From Haliscomenobacter sp041740695 (GTDB taxonomy: Bacteria; Bacteroidota; Bacteroidia; Chitinophagales; Saprospiraceae): 64,000 nt of DNA. A model generated the notes under the pieces. That model was not told where the DNA came from and did no database searches. It saw nothing but the letters and a program-made list of their open reading frames with translations. Of the stretch, positions 50,482-59,691 are shown one piece after another. How positions within the stretch are numbered: the stretch's first letter is position 1; the number at the start of each line of letters is the position of its first letter. The stretch is taken from positions 1 through 64,000 of the forward strand of contig NZ_JBGSLK010000093.1 in NCBI RefSeq assembly GCF_041740695.1. The letters run 5' to 3'. The position numbers and the translations under genes are program-made.

Positions 50482-51651
50482 TTATGGTGCCAATACCCGT
50501 TCAAACACCATCGCATAAGCGCCCATCACCCCTGCATTGTCACCCAAGGTTGATACCTTGATCTCACAGTCGGAAGCCAATTGAGGCAAACTGTACAAGC
50601 TGATGCCCCGGATGATGGAATAGCGCATGGTTTCGAATACCGGCACAAACCCGCCACTGAGTACAATCAATTCGGGGTTGAGCAAATCGATCAAGACGGC
50701 CAGCGAGCGCCCAAGTTGTTCGCCCATCTGGTGTAAGGTCTCTGTGACTTGTGGTTGGCCACGTTCGACCAGACTCAGGATTTTTTTGTAAGGCAGGCTT
50801 TCGCCAGTCTGAGCTACGTAAGCCGACTCCAGTGCCAAACCCGAGACGAGGGTCTCCAGGCAACCTTTTTTACCACAAACACACAACCGTTTGTTGTCGG
50901 CGGCAAAAATATGCCCAAATTCACCCGCAAAACCAGAGTGCCCGCTGTGCAATTGGCCATTGGAAATCAAACTCACCGCCAAGCCCCGACTCAGATTGAC
51001 ACAAATGGCATTTTTTTTGTCTCGGGCTAGGCCAAAGGTATTTTCACCCCAAGCCAAAAGGTGGGTATCGTTGTCGATGAACACCGGGAAGCCCCATTCC
51101 ATTTGTAAATAATTAGCCAGAGGTTGTTCCAGGTTTAGGTAAGAGTAGCTGATGCCTTTTTTGTGATCGACCCGGCCAGTGATGCCGATGCCAGCGCCCA
51201 GGATTTTTTCGGGAGGGATGTTTTGATTGGCTATAATTTGAGGAATGACGTGTTTTAGAAAATCAAGTGCAGCATTTTTGTCGCTGATGTCAAAGGTTTC
51301 GGATTCGTATTCGTAAACCAGCTCACGCTGGAGGTTGACTATACCTAGTTTAAAAGCGTTAGAGACCAGCTCAATGCCAATGACATAACCCATGTTGGGT
51401 CCTAGGCGATAGGCAACTGGCCGCCGACCGCCGCTGGATTCCCTTTTTCCGGCTTTGACCAACATCCCCTGATTTTCAAACTCTTCCACCAGCTTGGTGC
51501 CAGTAGGTACACTGAGCTTCAAAAACTGGCACAACTCAGGGATACTCAACTCCTGATGGTGAAACAGCAGGTGGATGATTTTCCGTTTTTGGGTGTTTTG
51601 TTTCGATTGAGTGCCGTATTCAGCCGTTTTTTCCAAAAAAGTCCAGGCCAT
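50482..51651 (-). CDS. ROK-family transcription regulator
   Basis: A 389-residue ROK (NagC-like) protein. An N-terminal winged HTH (about 28-75, L-S-I-P-E-L-C-Q-F-L-K-L-S-V-P-T-G-T-K) is followed by the sugar-kinase-like ROK domain with G-I-E-L, G-A-G-I-G-I-T-G, I-D-N-D-T-H and the zinc motif C-V-C-G-K-K-G-C-L-E. It probably represses a sugar-uptake or breakdown set until a sugar binds. It is divergent from the GH10-like gene that starts 204 bases away, a likely target. Effector unknown. Confidence 0.9.
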   Translation of the reverse strand: MAWTFLEKTAEYGTQSKQNTQKRKIIHLLFHHQELSIPELCQFLKLSVPTGTKLVEEFENQGMLVKAGKRESSGGRRPVAYRLGPNMGYVIGIELVSNAFKLGIVNLQRELVYEYESETFDISDKNAALDFLKHVIPQIIANQNIPPEKILGAGIGITGRVDHKKGISYSYLNLEQPLANYLQMEWGFPVFIDNDTHLLAWGENTFGLARDKKNAICVNLSRGLAVSLISNGQLHSGHSGFAGEFGHIFAADNKRLCVCGKKGCLETLVSGLALESAYVAQTGESLPYKKILSLVERGQPQVTETLHQMGEQLGRSLAVLIDLLNPELIVLSGGFVPVFETMRYSIIRGISLYSLPQLASDCEIKVSTLGDNAGVMGAYAMVFERVLAP

Positions 51652-51754
51652 GGTTTAATTTTTAAACAAAGCTTCAAATTTAAACAAATTCTCGTGCGGC
51701 TTGAGCAATTTTACCGAGAGCTCTAGTTCCAGAGGGGAAAAAGCTAAGGGGAAA

Positions 51755-51849
51755 TGATGAATGATGAATGATGAGTGATGAATTGGACTTTTGATTCAAA
51801 CTTATAATTTTGCAGTTCTGATTCATCACTCATTATTTATCACTCATCA
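51755..51849. repeat. Hairpin containing the promoter of the GH10-like gene
   Basis: TGATGAATGATGAATGATG-type units (51755-51783) pair with 51821-51849 over 29 bases with about three mismatches. The 37-base loop (51784-51820) contains the TATA-like promoter box of the next gene. The right arm ends six bases before the ATG at 51856. Confidence 0.75.
51783..51812 (+). promoter_or_regulatory. Promoter of GH10-like gene
   Basis: TTG at 51783-51785 and TAATTTTG at 51805-51812, spacer 19 bases, both inside or at the edge of the hairpin loop. Confidence 0.55.
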
Positions 51850-51855
51850 CTCTAT

Positions 51856-52938
51856 ATGCGTTATTTCATCATCTTCCTTTGCTGCTTTTTCAGTTATTCG
51901 CTACAGGCACAAGCACCGTATGGTGCCATTCGTGGTATTTGGTTGGCTGCTCAGGACAGCGTTTTGGATTCCAAAACAAACATTCAGCAGGTAGTCGCCA
52001 ATTGTAAAAAAGCAGGCATCAACAACATTTACGTCGCGACCTGGAATCGGGGGCGCACCCTCTACCCCAGTGCCATCATGATGGAACGTTTTGGAGTGGC
52101 TATCGACCCACGTTATGGCAAACGTGATCCTTTGAAGGAGTTGATTGAAGCAGCCCATGCGGAAAAAATCAAGGTGCATGCCTGGTTTGAATACGGTTTT
52201 GCTTGTGCCTATGGCGATTCAGGGGCTTATTTGCTCAAAAAATATCCCTACTACGCTGCCATTGGTTCGGATGGGAAAGCAGTTGAAAAAAATGGCTTCA
52301 AATGGATGAACGCCTTTCACCCATTGGTGCAAAATTTTGTCAAAAGTTTGGTGCTGGAGGTAGTGAAAAAGTACGACATTGATGGCATTCAAGGCGATGA
52401 CCGGATGCCTGCCGTCCCTTCGCTGGCGGGTTATGATCCTTATACCGTAGCTGAATACAAAAAAGAACACAACCGCCTTGCTCCGCCGAGCAATCACCTG
52501 GATAGCAACTGGATACAATGGAGGGCCAAACGGCTGAATACATTTGGCAAAGACCTATACCAGTCGGTTAAGGCCGCCAAACCCAATGTGTTGGTGAGTA
52601 TGGCACCGAGCATATACCCCTCGTCTTTGCAAGAAAACCTTCAGGATTGGCCGACTTGGCTGCGCGAAGGCTATGTGGATTACATAGTTGTACAGCTCTA
52701 CCGCGACAAGCTGGACGAGTACGAAAAAATCCTGCGTGAAACGATTCAACAGGTTGGGGTCAAAAAAGATCACCTTTATGCTGGAGTGTTGATCGGCCTG
52801 GAGGATGGTTACCGGGTCAAACCTGAATTATTAAAGGGCATGCTTGAGTTGAACCAAAAATACGACTTGCCCGGGGAGGTGTTTTTTTATTATGGCGGAG
52901 TATCAAAACAACTAGCGTTTTTCAAAAAAATCAAGTAA
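51856..52938 (+). CDS. GH10-like (DUF187) hydrolase, exported
   Basis: A 360-residue protein of the glycosyl hydrolase-like 10 (DUF187) family. Signal peptide 1-19 (S-L-Q-A-Q). The barrel has R-G-I-W-L-A, I-N-N-I-Y-V-A-T-W, V-H-A-W-F-E-Y-G-F, D-I-D-G-I-Q-G-D-D and Y-V-D-Y-I-V-V-Q-L-Y, all characteristic blocks. Some members act on peptidoglycan-like or other glycans; the substrate here is unknown. The divergent ROK gene and the hairpin/promoter element upstream suggest sugar control. Ends at a short hairpin facing the metzincin gene. Confidence 0.87.
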   Translation: MRYFIIFLCCFFSYSLQAQAPYGAIRGIWLAAQDSVLDSKTNIQQVVANCKKAGINNIYVATWNRGRTLYPSAIMMERFGVAIDPRYGKRDPLKELIEAAHAEKIKVHAWFEYGFACAYGDSGAYLLKKYPYYAAIGSDGKAVEKNGFKWMNAFHPLVQNFVKSLVLEVVKKYDIDGIQGDDRMPAVPSLAGYDPYTVAEYKKEHNRLAPPSNHLDSNWIQWRAKRLNTFGKDLYQSVKAAKPNVLVSMAPSIYPSSLQENLQDWPTWLREGYVDYIVVQLYRDKLDEYEKILRETIQQVGVKKDHLYAGVLIGLEDGYRVKPELLKGMLELNQKYDLPGEVFFYYGGVSKQLAFFKKIK

Positions 52939-52939
52939 A

Positions 52940-52998
52940 AATGGGGGAATGTGTAGATTAATTGGTGTTGCATTTGCAAATCAGCACATTCCCCCATT
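52940..52998. terminator. Hairpin between convergent genes
   Basis: AATGGGGGAATGTG (52940-52953) and CACATTCCCCCATT (52985-52998) are exact reverse complements. It lies between the convergent GH10-like and metzincin genes. Little T-run is seen on the plus side; TTTTACTT follows on the minus side. Confidence 0.7.
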
Positions 52999-53004
52999 AA
53001 CTGA

Positions 53005-54114
53005 TCAATAAAGCATCAGCGAACCCGATCCCGCCACTTCAGCGTAATACAGGCGCACCCGAATGATGTATTCCCGGCCTTGAATGAGCCGAAGTTGGAT
53101 TTTTGAATTCAAGCCCGTGCCACTGTCGTCGTCTCCGGCGAGAAGAATCTCTTCACCAGCGGCTTTTTCAAAAAGCACCATTAAGGTGTCCATTCTTCCG
53201 AAGGTTTCGATGGTGTACCTGCGGGATACGGTGGGTTTAAAACGGAAGTTCTTTTGCTCACCCGCATTGATGTTGAACAACTGCGATACCGAAATTTTGA
53301 GCTCAATGTAGTCACTCGCAGTGAGGGGCGGGTAGAATTTTTTTATAAATTCCTTGTCCTTACTGGATAGCCCTCCAGGTGGGTTAATGCCCCTGCGGTA
53401 GGCCGCTGGCTCCAGAATCAGGCCCGCCTCAAAAGGATAATGCATGATGGAGTCTGGATCGTGCGTGGAGCCTTGTACTTCGTCGGAAGGTATTTTCCGA
53501 ATGATGTTGTAGTAGGTAGTTTGCCGATCCCAGCCATTGGGCGGCGCAGCCAGGGCTTCGTAAACGGCCGGTTCGTCCCAAATAATGCCCGCATTGGGGT
53601 TTTGGTGTTCGTGTGGCGCACCCAGGGTATGCCCAATTTCGTGTAAGGCGGTATCGATGTCGTTGCTGATGTCCCAACCAAAATTCATGGTGCGTTCATT
53701 GGGCGAGCTGGCAATGTCAATGACGTCTCTGCCCACATAAGACCAGGCACCATCGCCTCTTTTAAAGCCGATTCTTACCTGGGCCTCATTTTTGTCGTTT
53801 GTTTCTTCAAATTCCAGGCCAATGCCTAAATCTTTCCAGGTTTTGAAAGCCTGTTTTACGGTGTTTTTTTGTGCAGTGCTGCCTTTCCAGGAACTTGGAG
53901 AGCCGTCGGTCGGCCCGTTGAAGAAGTAGTACTTTAGTTTGGTGCCATTGACCCATTTTTTGCTGGTCACTAGGATCATCCGCTCCCGATTGGGACTTAC
54001 CTCAGGGTCGAATTTTCGCTCCTGGAGGGGGATCATGGAACAGTACTTGTGCTTGTCGGCTTTGGACTTGTTTTCGTCCTTAGGCATGGTGGTGGATTTT
54101 TTGGTGTTTGCCAT
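53005..54114 (-). CDS. Metzincin protease, astacin-like, without signal peptide
   Basis: A 369-residue zinc protease. The zinc signature H158-E159-I-G-H162-X2-G-X2-H168 and the Met-turn in S-I-M-H-Y are intact, placing it with astacins/metzincins. The C-terminal ~110 residues (from about 258) resemble a PPC-type beta domain (F-R-F-K, G-D-D-D-S-G-T-G-L-N). The first 50 residues are charged and lack any signal peptide or TM segment (M-A-N-T-K-K-S-T-T-M-P-K), unusual for a secreted protease; cytoplasmic action or delivery by a non-Sec route is possible. ATG 54114 is the only good start. Confidence 0.88.
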   Translation of the reverse strand: MANTKKSTTMPKDENKSKADKHKYCSMIPLQERKFDPEVSPNRERMILVTSKKWVNGTKLKYYFFNGPTDGSPSSWKGSTAQKNTVKQAFKTWKDLGIGLEFEETNDKNEAQVRIGFKRGDGAWSYVGRDVIDIASSPNERTMNFGWDISNDIDTALHEIGHTLGAPHEHQNPNAGIIWDEPAVYEALAAPPNGWDRQTTYYNIIRKIPSDEVQGSTHDPDSIMHYPFEAGLILEPAAYRRGINPPGGLSSKDKEFIKKFYPPLTASDYIELKISVSQLFNINAGEQKNFRFKPTVSRRYTIETFGRMDTLMVLFEKAAGEEILLAGDDDSGTGLNSKIQLRLIQGREYIIRVRLYYAEVAGSGSLMLY

Positions 54115-54262
54115 TTAATTAGAGATTTAGTTGCGGTGAAATAGGGTTCACCCTGGGTTTGAAAAATGAATTGTGTTGATTACAAATGTATGGGGTTTGG
54201 TGGTGGTAGTCAAGAGGCCTTGTAAGGCAAGGCACGATTAATTAACGGGCTACAATATCAAC

Positions 54263-54270
54263 TAATTTTG
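54263..54270 (+). promoter_or_regulatory. Possible -7 box before ABC-F gene
   Basis: TAATTTTG matches TAnnTTTG, 88 bases upstream of the ATG. No TTG at the right distance was found; a second weak box (TACCTTCG) lies at 54326-54333. Confidence 0.35.
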
Positions 54271-54357
54271 TGCGGATAGTTTTTTAATTAAAACTTTGGT
54301 TTAGCTACCCCAAGCATTTTTTTCTTACCTTCGCCCCGCAAAAAAATACCTCCTCCA

Positions 54358-55980
54358 ATGCTTTCAGTTAGCGATGTGTCCTTGCAGTACGGCAAGCGGG
54401 TTTTGTTCAATGAAGTCAACATCAAGTTCACCCGTGGCAATTGTTACGGTGTGATTGGTGCCAATGGCGCGGGCAAATCCACATTTTTGAAAATTTTGTC
54501 GGGCGAAATCAACCCCAACCGTGGTTCGGTCTCTTTGGAGCCCAACAACCGCATGGCGGTACTCAAGCAGAACCACTTTGAGTTTGAGGAGTTCACCGTG
54601 TTGGACACCGTTTTGATGGGGCACCAGGAGATGTACAGCATCATGGCGGAGAAAAACGCCATCTACATGAATCCTGATGCCACCGAAGCAGAAGGACTAC
54701 ATGCGGCGGAGTTGGAAAACCAATACGGCGAAATGGGAGGCTGGACTGCCGAAAGTGACGCGGCCACTCTGCTCAGCAACCTGGGCGTAAAGGAGGATTT
54801 GCACTACCGCCAAATGAAGGATCTCAACGGTTCTGATAAAGTAAAAGTGCTGTTGGCGCAATCCCTTTTTGGCGATCCCGATATCCTGCTGCTTGACGAG
54901 CCTACCAACGACCTGGACGCCGAAACCATCACCTGGTTGGCCGACTTCCTGGCGGATTTTAAAAATACCGTGATCGTCGTTTCCCACGACCGTTACTTCC
55001 TGGACATGGTGTGTACCCACGTGGCCGACATCGACTTCCAAAAGATCAACACCTTTACGGGCAACTACTCCTTCTGGTACGAATCGAGCCAATTGATGCT
55101 CCAGCAGGCGGCCAACAAGAATAAAAAGATCGAGCAGAAGCGCCAGGAAATGATGGAGTTTATCCAACGATTCAGCGCCAACGCCTCCAAGTCGCGGCAA
55201 GCGACCTCGCGCAAAAAAGCCCTGGAAAAACTCAACCTGGAAGAAATGAAACCTTCCAGTCGCAAATACCCCTACATCTACTTCCAGATGGAACGTGAAC
55301 CAGGGGATCAACTCCTGGCCGTGCGCGACCTCAAAGCCACTGCTTCGGACGGTAGCTTGTTGTTTTCCAATGTGTCGTTTACGGTCAATCAGGGTGAAAA
55401 AATCACCATCATCAGCCGCGAGGCCACGGCTATCACGGCCTTTTATCAAATCCTGGCGGGTAAACAAAAACCCGACGCGGGTACTTTCGAGTTTGGACAA
55501 ACCATCACTGTAGGCTACATGCCCAACGAAAACCAGGAGTTTTTTAAAGCGGGCAAGGATACGGATTTGATCAACTGGCTGCGCCAATATTCCGAGAACA
55601 AAGACGAACAATTCATCCGCAGCTTCTTGGGTCGGATGTTGTTTTCAGGCGATGAAGTCCACAAACACTCCAGCGTATTGTCGGGAGGGGAGAAGGTGCG
55701 TTGTATGTTGGCCAAAGCGATGCTGGGTTTCCCCAATTTTGTGCTCATGGACGAACCCACCAACCACCTCGACCTGGAATCCATCACCGCCCTCAACACA
55801 GCCATGCAAAACTTCAAGGGCAATCTGCTCTTTAGCTCGCATGACCACGCCTTGACTTCCTCTGTAGCTAACCGCATCATCGAAATCACGCCACGCGGGG
55901 TGATCGATAGTTTGATGGATTACGATGAGTATCTGGTGTCGGAGAAAATTAAGGCGGATCGGGAGAAGTTGTATAAGTAA
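54358..55980 (+). CDS. ABC-F family ATPase
   Basis: A 540-residue ribosome-associated ABC-F protein (EttA/YbiT type). The first nucleotide domain has Walker A G-A-N-G-A-G-K-S-T (34-42), a signature written L-N-G-S-D-K-V-K and Walker B I-L-L-L-D-E-P-T-N-D-L-D. The linker carries the charged helices Q-A-A-N-K-N-K-K-I-E-Q-K and R-K-K-A-L-E-K. The second domain has a standard signature L-S-G-G-E-K and Walker B M-D-E-P-T-N-H-L-D, but its Walker A place reads I-S-R-E-A-T-A-I-T-A and lacks the G-K-S/T. The proteins probably rescue or tune translation. No TM segment. One base separates its stop from the GH2 start. Confidence 0.9.
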   Translation: MLSVSDVSLQYGKRVLFNEVNIKFTRGNCYGVIGANGAGKSTFLKILSGEINPNRGSVSLEPNNRMAVLKQNHFEFEEFTVLDTVLMGHQEMYSIMAEKNAIYMNPDATEAEGLHAAELENQYGEMGGWTAESDAATLLSNLGVKEDLHYRQMKDLNGSDKVKVLLAQSLFGDPDILLLDEPTNDLDAETITWLADFLADFKNTVIVVSHDRYFLDMVCTHVADIDFQKINTFTGNYSFWYESSQLMLQQAANKNKKIEQKRQEMMEFIQRFSANASKSRQATSRKKALEKLNLEEMKPSSRKYPYIYFQMEREPGDQLLAVRDLKATASDGSLLFSNVSFTVNQGEKITIISREATAITAFYQILAGKQKPDAGTFEFGQTITVGYMPNENQEFFKAGKDTDLINWLRQYSENKDEQFIRSFLGRMLFSGDEVHKHSSVLSGGEKVRCMLAKAMLGFPNFVLMDEPTNHLDLESITALNTAMQNFKGNLLFSSHDHALTSSVANRIIEITPRGVIDSLMDYDEYLVSEKIKADREKLYK

Positions 55981-55981
55981 A

Positions 55982-58834
55982 ATGAAAACAATGCTTAGTT
56001 TTGGCCACAACAAACAAAACGAAAGCATGGTTTCCTACACACTACATCAATGCCTGTCGCGCCTTTGCGTACTGGCTATCGCAACACTTTTTTGCCTTCC
56101 TTTTTCTCTTTTTGCCCAATCCATCCCCCTCCCGGAGCACCCCCGCCCCGACTTCGAGCGCCCGGACTGGATCAACCTCAACGGCACTTGGGCCTTTGAA
56201 TTCGACAAAAACGATCAAGGTCTCGCCCAAAAATGGATGAGCGGCAGCCGCAAGTTCAGCAAGAGCATCAATGTCCCCTTTCCTTGGGGTGCGCCGCTAT
56301 CCGGGGTAGGGGATGAGGCCGATATCGCCTGGTACCAGCGTGAGATCAAAGTACCCGCCTCTTGGAAAGGCAAACGCACCTTTCTCACCATTGGGGCCAG
56401 CGATTGGGAAACCATCGTTTACCTCGATGGCAAAGAGCTTGGCAAACACCAAGGGGGATACACGCCTTTCTCCTTCGACCTCACACCCCTCCTGAAATAC
56501 GATAGCCCGCAGCGCCTCAGCATTCGGGTAGATGACAAACGCCGCCAGTTCACGCTGTACGGCAAACAAGGTTACGGTAATGCCCGGGGCATCTGGCAAA
56601 CCACCTACCTCGAAGCCCGCGGCCAAAACCACCTCGATGCCCTGCACTTTTCGCCCGACATCGACAACAACAAAGTAAAAGTCAGCGCCTACCTGCCTGC
56701 ACCTGCCAGCAGCGACCTGCAACTGGAACTCAAACTGGCGGGCAAAACCAGCACGCAGAAAATTGCAGCGGGCAGCTCAAGTTTGACTTTTGAAATACCC
56801 ATCGAAAATACCCACTTGTGGACTTTGGACGATCCTTACCTCTACGATGTGGAAGCCAAACTCAGCGATGGCAAAACTGCGCCGGATGTGCTCAAATCCT
56901 ATTTCGGCATGCGCAAAATATCAGTAGTCGACCTGCCTGGCACTACCCATCCCTACATCGCGCTCAACAACGAACCCATTTACCTGCAACTCACCTTGGA
57001 TCAATCCTACCACCCCGAAGGGTTTTACACCTTTCCCGACGATGAGTTCATGAAAAACGAAATCCTGCTGGCGCGGGGCATTGGCCTCAATGGCATCCGT
57101 ACCCACATCAAAATAGACATTCCCCGCAAGTTGTACTGGGCCGATCGCCTGGGCGTATTGGTGATGTCGGACTTACCCAACTCTTGGGGAGAGCCCGACG
57201 CTGCTGCGCGTAAAGAAAGTGAATACACCCTGCGGGAAATGATCAAACGGGATTACAACCACCCCGCCATTTTTTCCTGGATCACCTTCAACGAAACCTG
57301 GGGCTTGACCACCAAAGTGGAGGAAAATGGCAAACAGCAGAGCAAATATCTTCCCGAAACCCAAAAATGGGTGGCATCGGTGTATCGACTCGCAAAACAA
57401 CTGGACCCGACTCGCCTGGTTGAAGACAACTCCATCTGCTGCGGCCGTGGTCATACCGAAACGGACATCAATTCCTGGCACGAATACCTTCCGGGTTGGG
57501 GCTGGGAAGAGCACCTCAAAAACATCGACGCAAATACTTTTCCCGGCAGCAAAAACCACATGGAAGCGGGCTACACCCAGGGCCGTCAACCCAATATCAA
57601 CTCCGAATGTGGCAACGTTTGGGGCTACGACGGCAGCACCGGGGACGTAGACTGGAGCTGGGACTACCACCGCATGATGAACACCTTCCGCAAATACCCC
57701 AAAATAGCCGGCTGGCTCTACACCGAACACCACGACGTGATCAACGAATGGAACGGCTACTGGAAATTTGACCGGACGAACAAATACACTGGCTTGGAAG
57801 AAATGGTGGAAGGCATGTCGATCAAAGACCTGCATTCGATGATCTACATTTCGACGGGCAACGAAATCAGCAAAACCGTGAAGCCGGGTGAAAGTGTCAA
57901 AATCCCGCTCTACGCTTCGTTTTATACCAACCGCAAGGACTTGGGCAGTACCCTCACCCTGCAAATCCAGCTTTATGGTTACGACGCCCTGGGCCAGAAA
58001 AAAACCTGGATGCGCACCCAGCGCAGCGTGCCTTACACGCCCTGGATGCAAAAGCAGTTGGACTCCCTGGAATTGATTTTGCCCAATGAAAAAGGAGTAG
58101 CCCATTTGTCATTGGTGTTGCAAGATGCCCTCGGCAACGACCTGCACCACAACGTAATGAGCTTTGTGATGGAAGGGCCGACGCCTGCTACCTTGACTTT
58201 GCCTAGTGGAAAAATTGCTCGGGTGCTGAGCGTTGCCCCTAAAGATTTTAGCGCTGCCAAATGGAGCAAAAAACAGTGGAATGTATTGGACGGGCTCAAG
58301 GTGAACGGCGCAGGCAGCGGCTTTTTTGAATACACCTTCAAAATGGCGGAAAGGCCCAATGGCAGCGAGTCAGCGACTTTTATTGCTGAGTTGGGGGCCA
58401 AACAATTGTTGGTCAAAGACATCGACAAAAGTACCAATGTCAATGTAGACTATATGTTGGGCGGCAAAGTAGACCCCAGCTTGAACCCGAATTCCTACCC
58501 CATGACGGACGAATACCTGGCCCCTAGCACGGTCAATGTTACGGTGAATGGTGTATTTGCGGGTAGGGTAGACCTCGCCGATGATCCTGCTGATCACCGA
58601 GGAGTACTGTCCTGGCACTATCAACCCAAAGTGCGCAAATTGCAAGAAGCGGGTTCATATGGCTACCGTGTAGCGGTCAACATCCCTCCACAAGCGCTGA
58701 ACATCGCGAAGGTGAGTGGAGAATTGGTGGTGCGTTTGGAAGTACCTGAATCGATGCCGGGTGGATTGGCGGTGTACGGGGAAAAGTTTGGGAGGTACCC
58801 GCTGAATCCGACGGTGGTATTGGTGAAGGAGTAA
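55982..58834 (+). CDS. GH2-family glycoside hydrolase, exported
   Basis: A 950-residue GH2 enzyme (beta-galactosidase/glucuronidase superfamily). The ATG at 55982 sits one base after the ABC-F stop; an ATG at 56027 would give a shorter signal peptide (M-V-S-Y-T-L-H-Q to F-A-Q) and is an alternative. A sugar-binding jellyroll and an Ig-like domain precede the barrel. Catalytic landmarks numbered from 55982: acid/base E438 in T-F-N-E-T-W, nucleophile candidate E542 in N-S-E-C-G-N. The C-terminal ~350 residues are extra beta domains. The linked sugar type cannot be told. Confidence 0.88.
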   Translation: MKTMLSFGHNKQNESMVSYTLHQCLSRLCVLAIATLFCLPFSLFAQSIPLPEHPRPDFERPDWINLNGTWAFEFDKNDQGLAQKWMSGSRKFSKSINVPFPWGAPLSGVGDEADIAWYQREIKVPASWKGKRTFLTIGASDWETIVYLDGKELGKHQGGYTPFSFDLTPLLKYDSPQRLSIRVDDKRRQFTLYGKQGYGNARGIWQTTYLEARGQNHLDALHFSPDIDNNKVKVSAYLPAPASSDLQLELKLAGKTSTQKIAAGSSSLTFEIPIENTHLWTLDDPYLYDVEAKLSDGKTAPDVLKSYFGMRKISVVDLPGTTHPYIALNNEPIYLQLTLDQSYHPEGFYTFPDDEFMKNEILLARGIGLNGIRTHIKIDIPRKLYWADRLGVLVMSDLPNSWGEPDAAARKESEYTLREMIKRDYNHPAIFSWITFNETWGLTTKVEENGKQQSKYLPETQKWVASVYRLAKQLDPTRLVEDNSICCGRGHTETDINSWHEYLPGWGWEEHLKNIDANTFPGSKNHMEAGYTQGRQPNINSECGNVWGYDGSTGDVDWSWDYHRMMNTFRKYPKIAGWLYTEHHDVINEWNGYWKFDRTNKYTGLEEMVEGMSIKDLHSMIYISTGNEISKTVKPGESVKIPLYASFYTNRKDLGSTLTLQIQLYGYDALGQKKTWMRTQRSVPYTPWMQKQLDSLELILPNEKGVAHLSLVLQDALGNDLHHNVMSFVMEGPTPATLTLPSGKIARVLSVAPKDFSAAKWSKKQWNVLDGLKVNGAGSGFFEYTFKMAERPNGSESATFIAELGAKQLLVKDIDKSTNVNVDYMLGGKVDPSLNPNSYPMTDEYLAPSTVNVTVNGVFAGRVDLADDPADHRGVLSWHYQPKVRKLQEAGSYGYRVAVNIPPQALNIAKVSGELVVRLEVPESMPGGLAVYGEKFGRYPLNPTVVLVKE

Positions 58835-58854
58835 AGTCCTGATTTCCAAAAAAT

Positions 58855-58996
58855 CACTAAAGCGACATTTTTTTAGCACAAAGAAAACCTCAAGGCAGCA
58901 CAAAGGACACAAAGTTAGACGTTGACGACGCTTCGCTTTGTGTCCTCAGTGTCCTCTTTTTTTTTTCCTTTGTGCTTAAAAAATATCGCTTTGGTG
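58855..58996. repeat. Long imperfect hairpin
   Basis: Left arm 58855-58914 and right arm 58936-58996 pair by CACTAAAGCGA / TCGCTTTGGTG ends and AGCACAAAG / CTTTGTGCT and GGACACAAAG / CTTTGTGTCC blocks, about 80% over 60 bases. It lies at the convergent ends of GH2 and the Uma2 pseudogene. Confidence 0.7.
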
Positions 58997-59024
58997 GTAT
59001 GCCTAAAATCCAGGGTGACTCATG

Positions 59025-59603
59025 TTAAAACTCAACCCTACGATATACATCCCCCAACCTCAGCTCAATGCCCAATGATTGTAAAGGAACAACCCCTTCT
59101 ATTCCAACAAACTCCTCCTCTTGCCACAAGTTGCTTTTGACCTTGTAAAAAGTAAGTACTTCAGGTTTGTCTTGCCTTACCAGCACATATTCTTTGAAAG
59201 AAGGTAAGCTCCGATACTCCAAGAACTGCTGTTTTCGGTCGTATTGTTCGGTTGTTTTGGATAAAATTTCAACCACCAGAATAGGGTTAGTGATGGCCTG
59301 AGCTTCTTCTTTGGCAACCAAAGGTGTTTCTGCGACTACTAAGGCATCTGCATATATGTAGAAGTTGAACTTGGGTAGGTAAATTTTTTGATCACTGCCA
59401 AATACCTGAAATTCGGGTTTATCCTCTAATGCATTGTCCAGTTATTTGCTCAAATTTTGGGCAATACGGTTGTGGTTGATGCTGCCTCCGGCCATCAGAA
59501 TAATATTTCCGTTACGATATTCATACCTTTCTCCCTGTTGTTGCTCGTGGCTCAAATATTCGGCAACAGTCCATGTTTTTTTTGCTTCGGCAAATGCAGG
59601 CAT
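59025..59603 (-). pseudogene. Uma2-family (DUF820) endonuclease-like gene with in-frame stop
   Basis: A 193-codon frame with the DUF820/Uma2 sequence from start to end, broken by one TAA at 59442-59444. Before it: M-P-A-F-A-E-A-K-K-T-W-T-V-A-E-Y ... N-L-S-K. After it in the same frame: L-D-N-A-L-E-D-K-P-E-F-Q-V-F-G-S-D, then D-A-L-V-V and N-P-I-L-V-V-E-I-L-S-K, which are the family's catalytic-region blocks. A CAA codon (Gln) mutated to TAA would explain it. No frameshift. Two fragments might be made separately, but a pseudogene is more likely. Uma2 proteins are common solitary PD-(D/E)XK-like genes. Confidence 0.85.
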
Positions 59604-59691
59604 AATACATTGAATTGTGTGGAAAGATAATAAAATAATGAGATTGTGGCAAGAGCGATGTAGCGAAATACATTTCGCCAAAATAACGCTG

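Noticed and set aside
54697..55611. Minus-strand open frame inside the ABC-F gene
   Set aside because: Antisense to conserved nucleotide-binding domains; no start context or neighbour supports it.
57173..58105. Long minus-strand open frame inside the GH2 gene
   Set aside because: Fully antisense to the GH2 coding sequence; residues show no family pattern and reflect base composition of the real gene.
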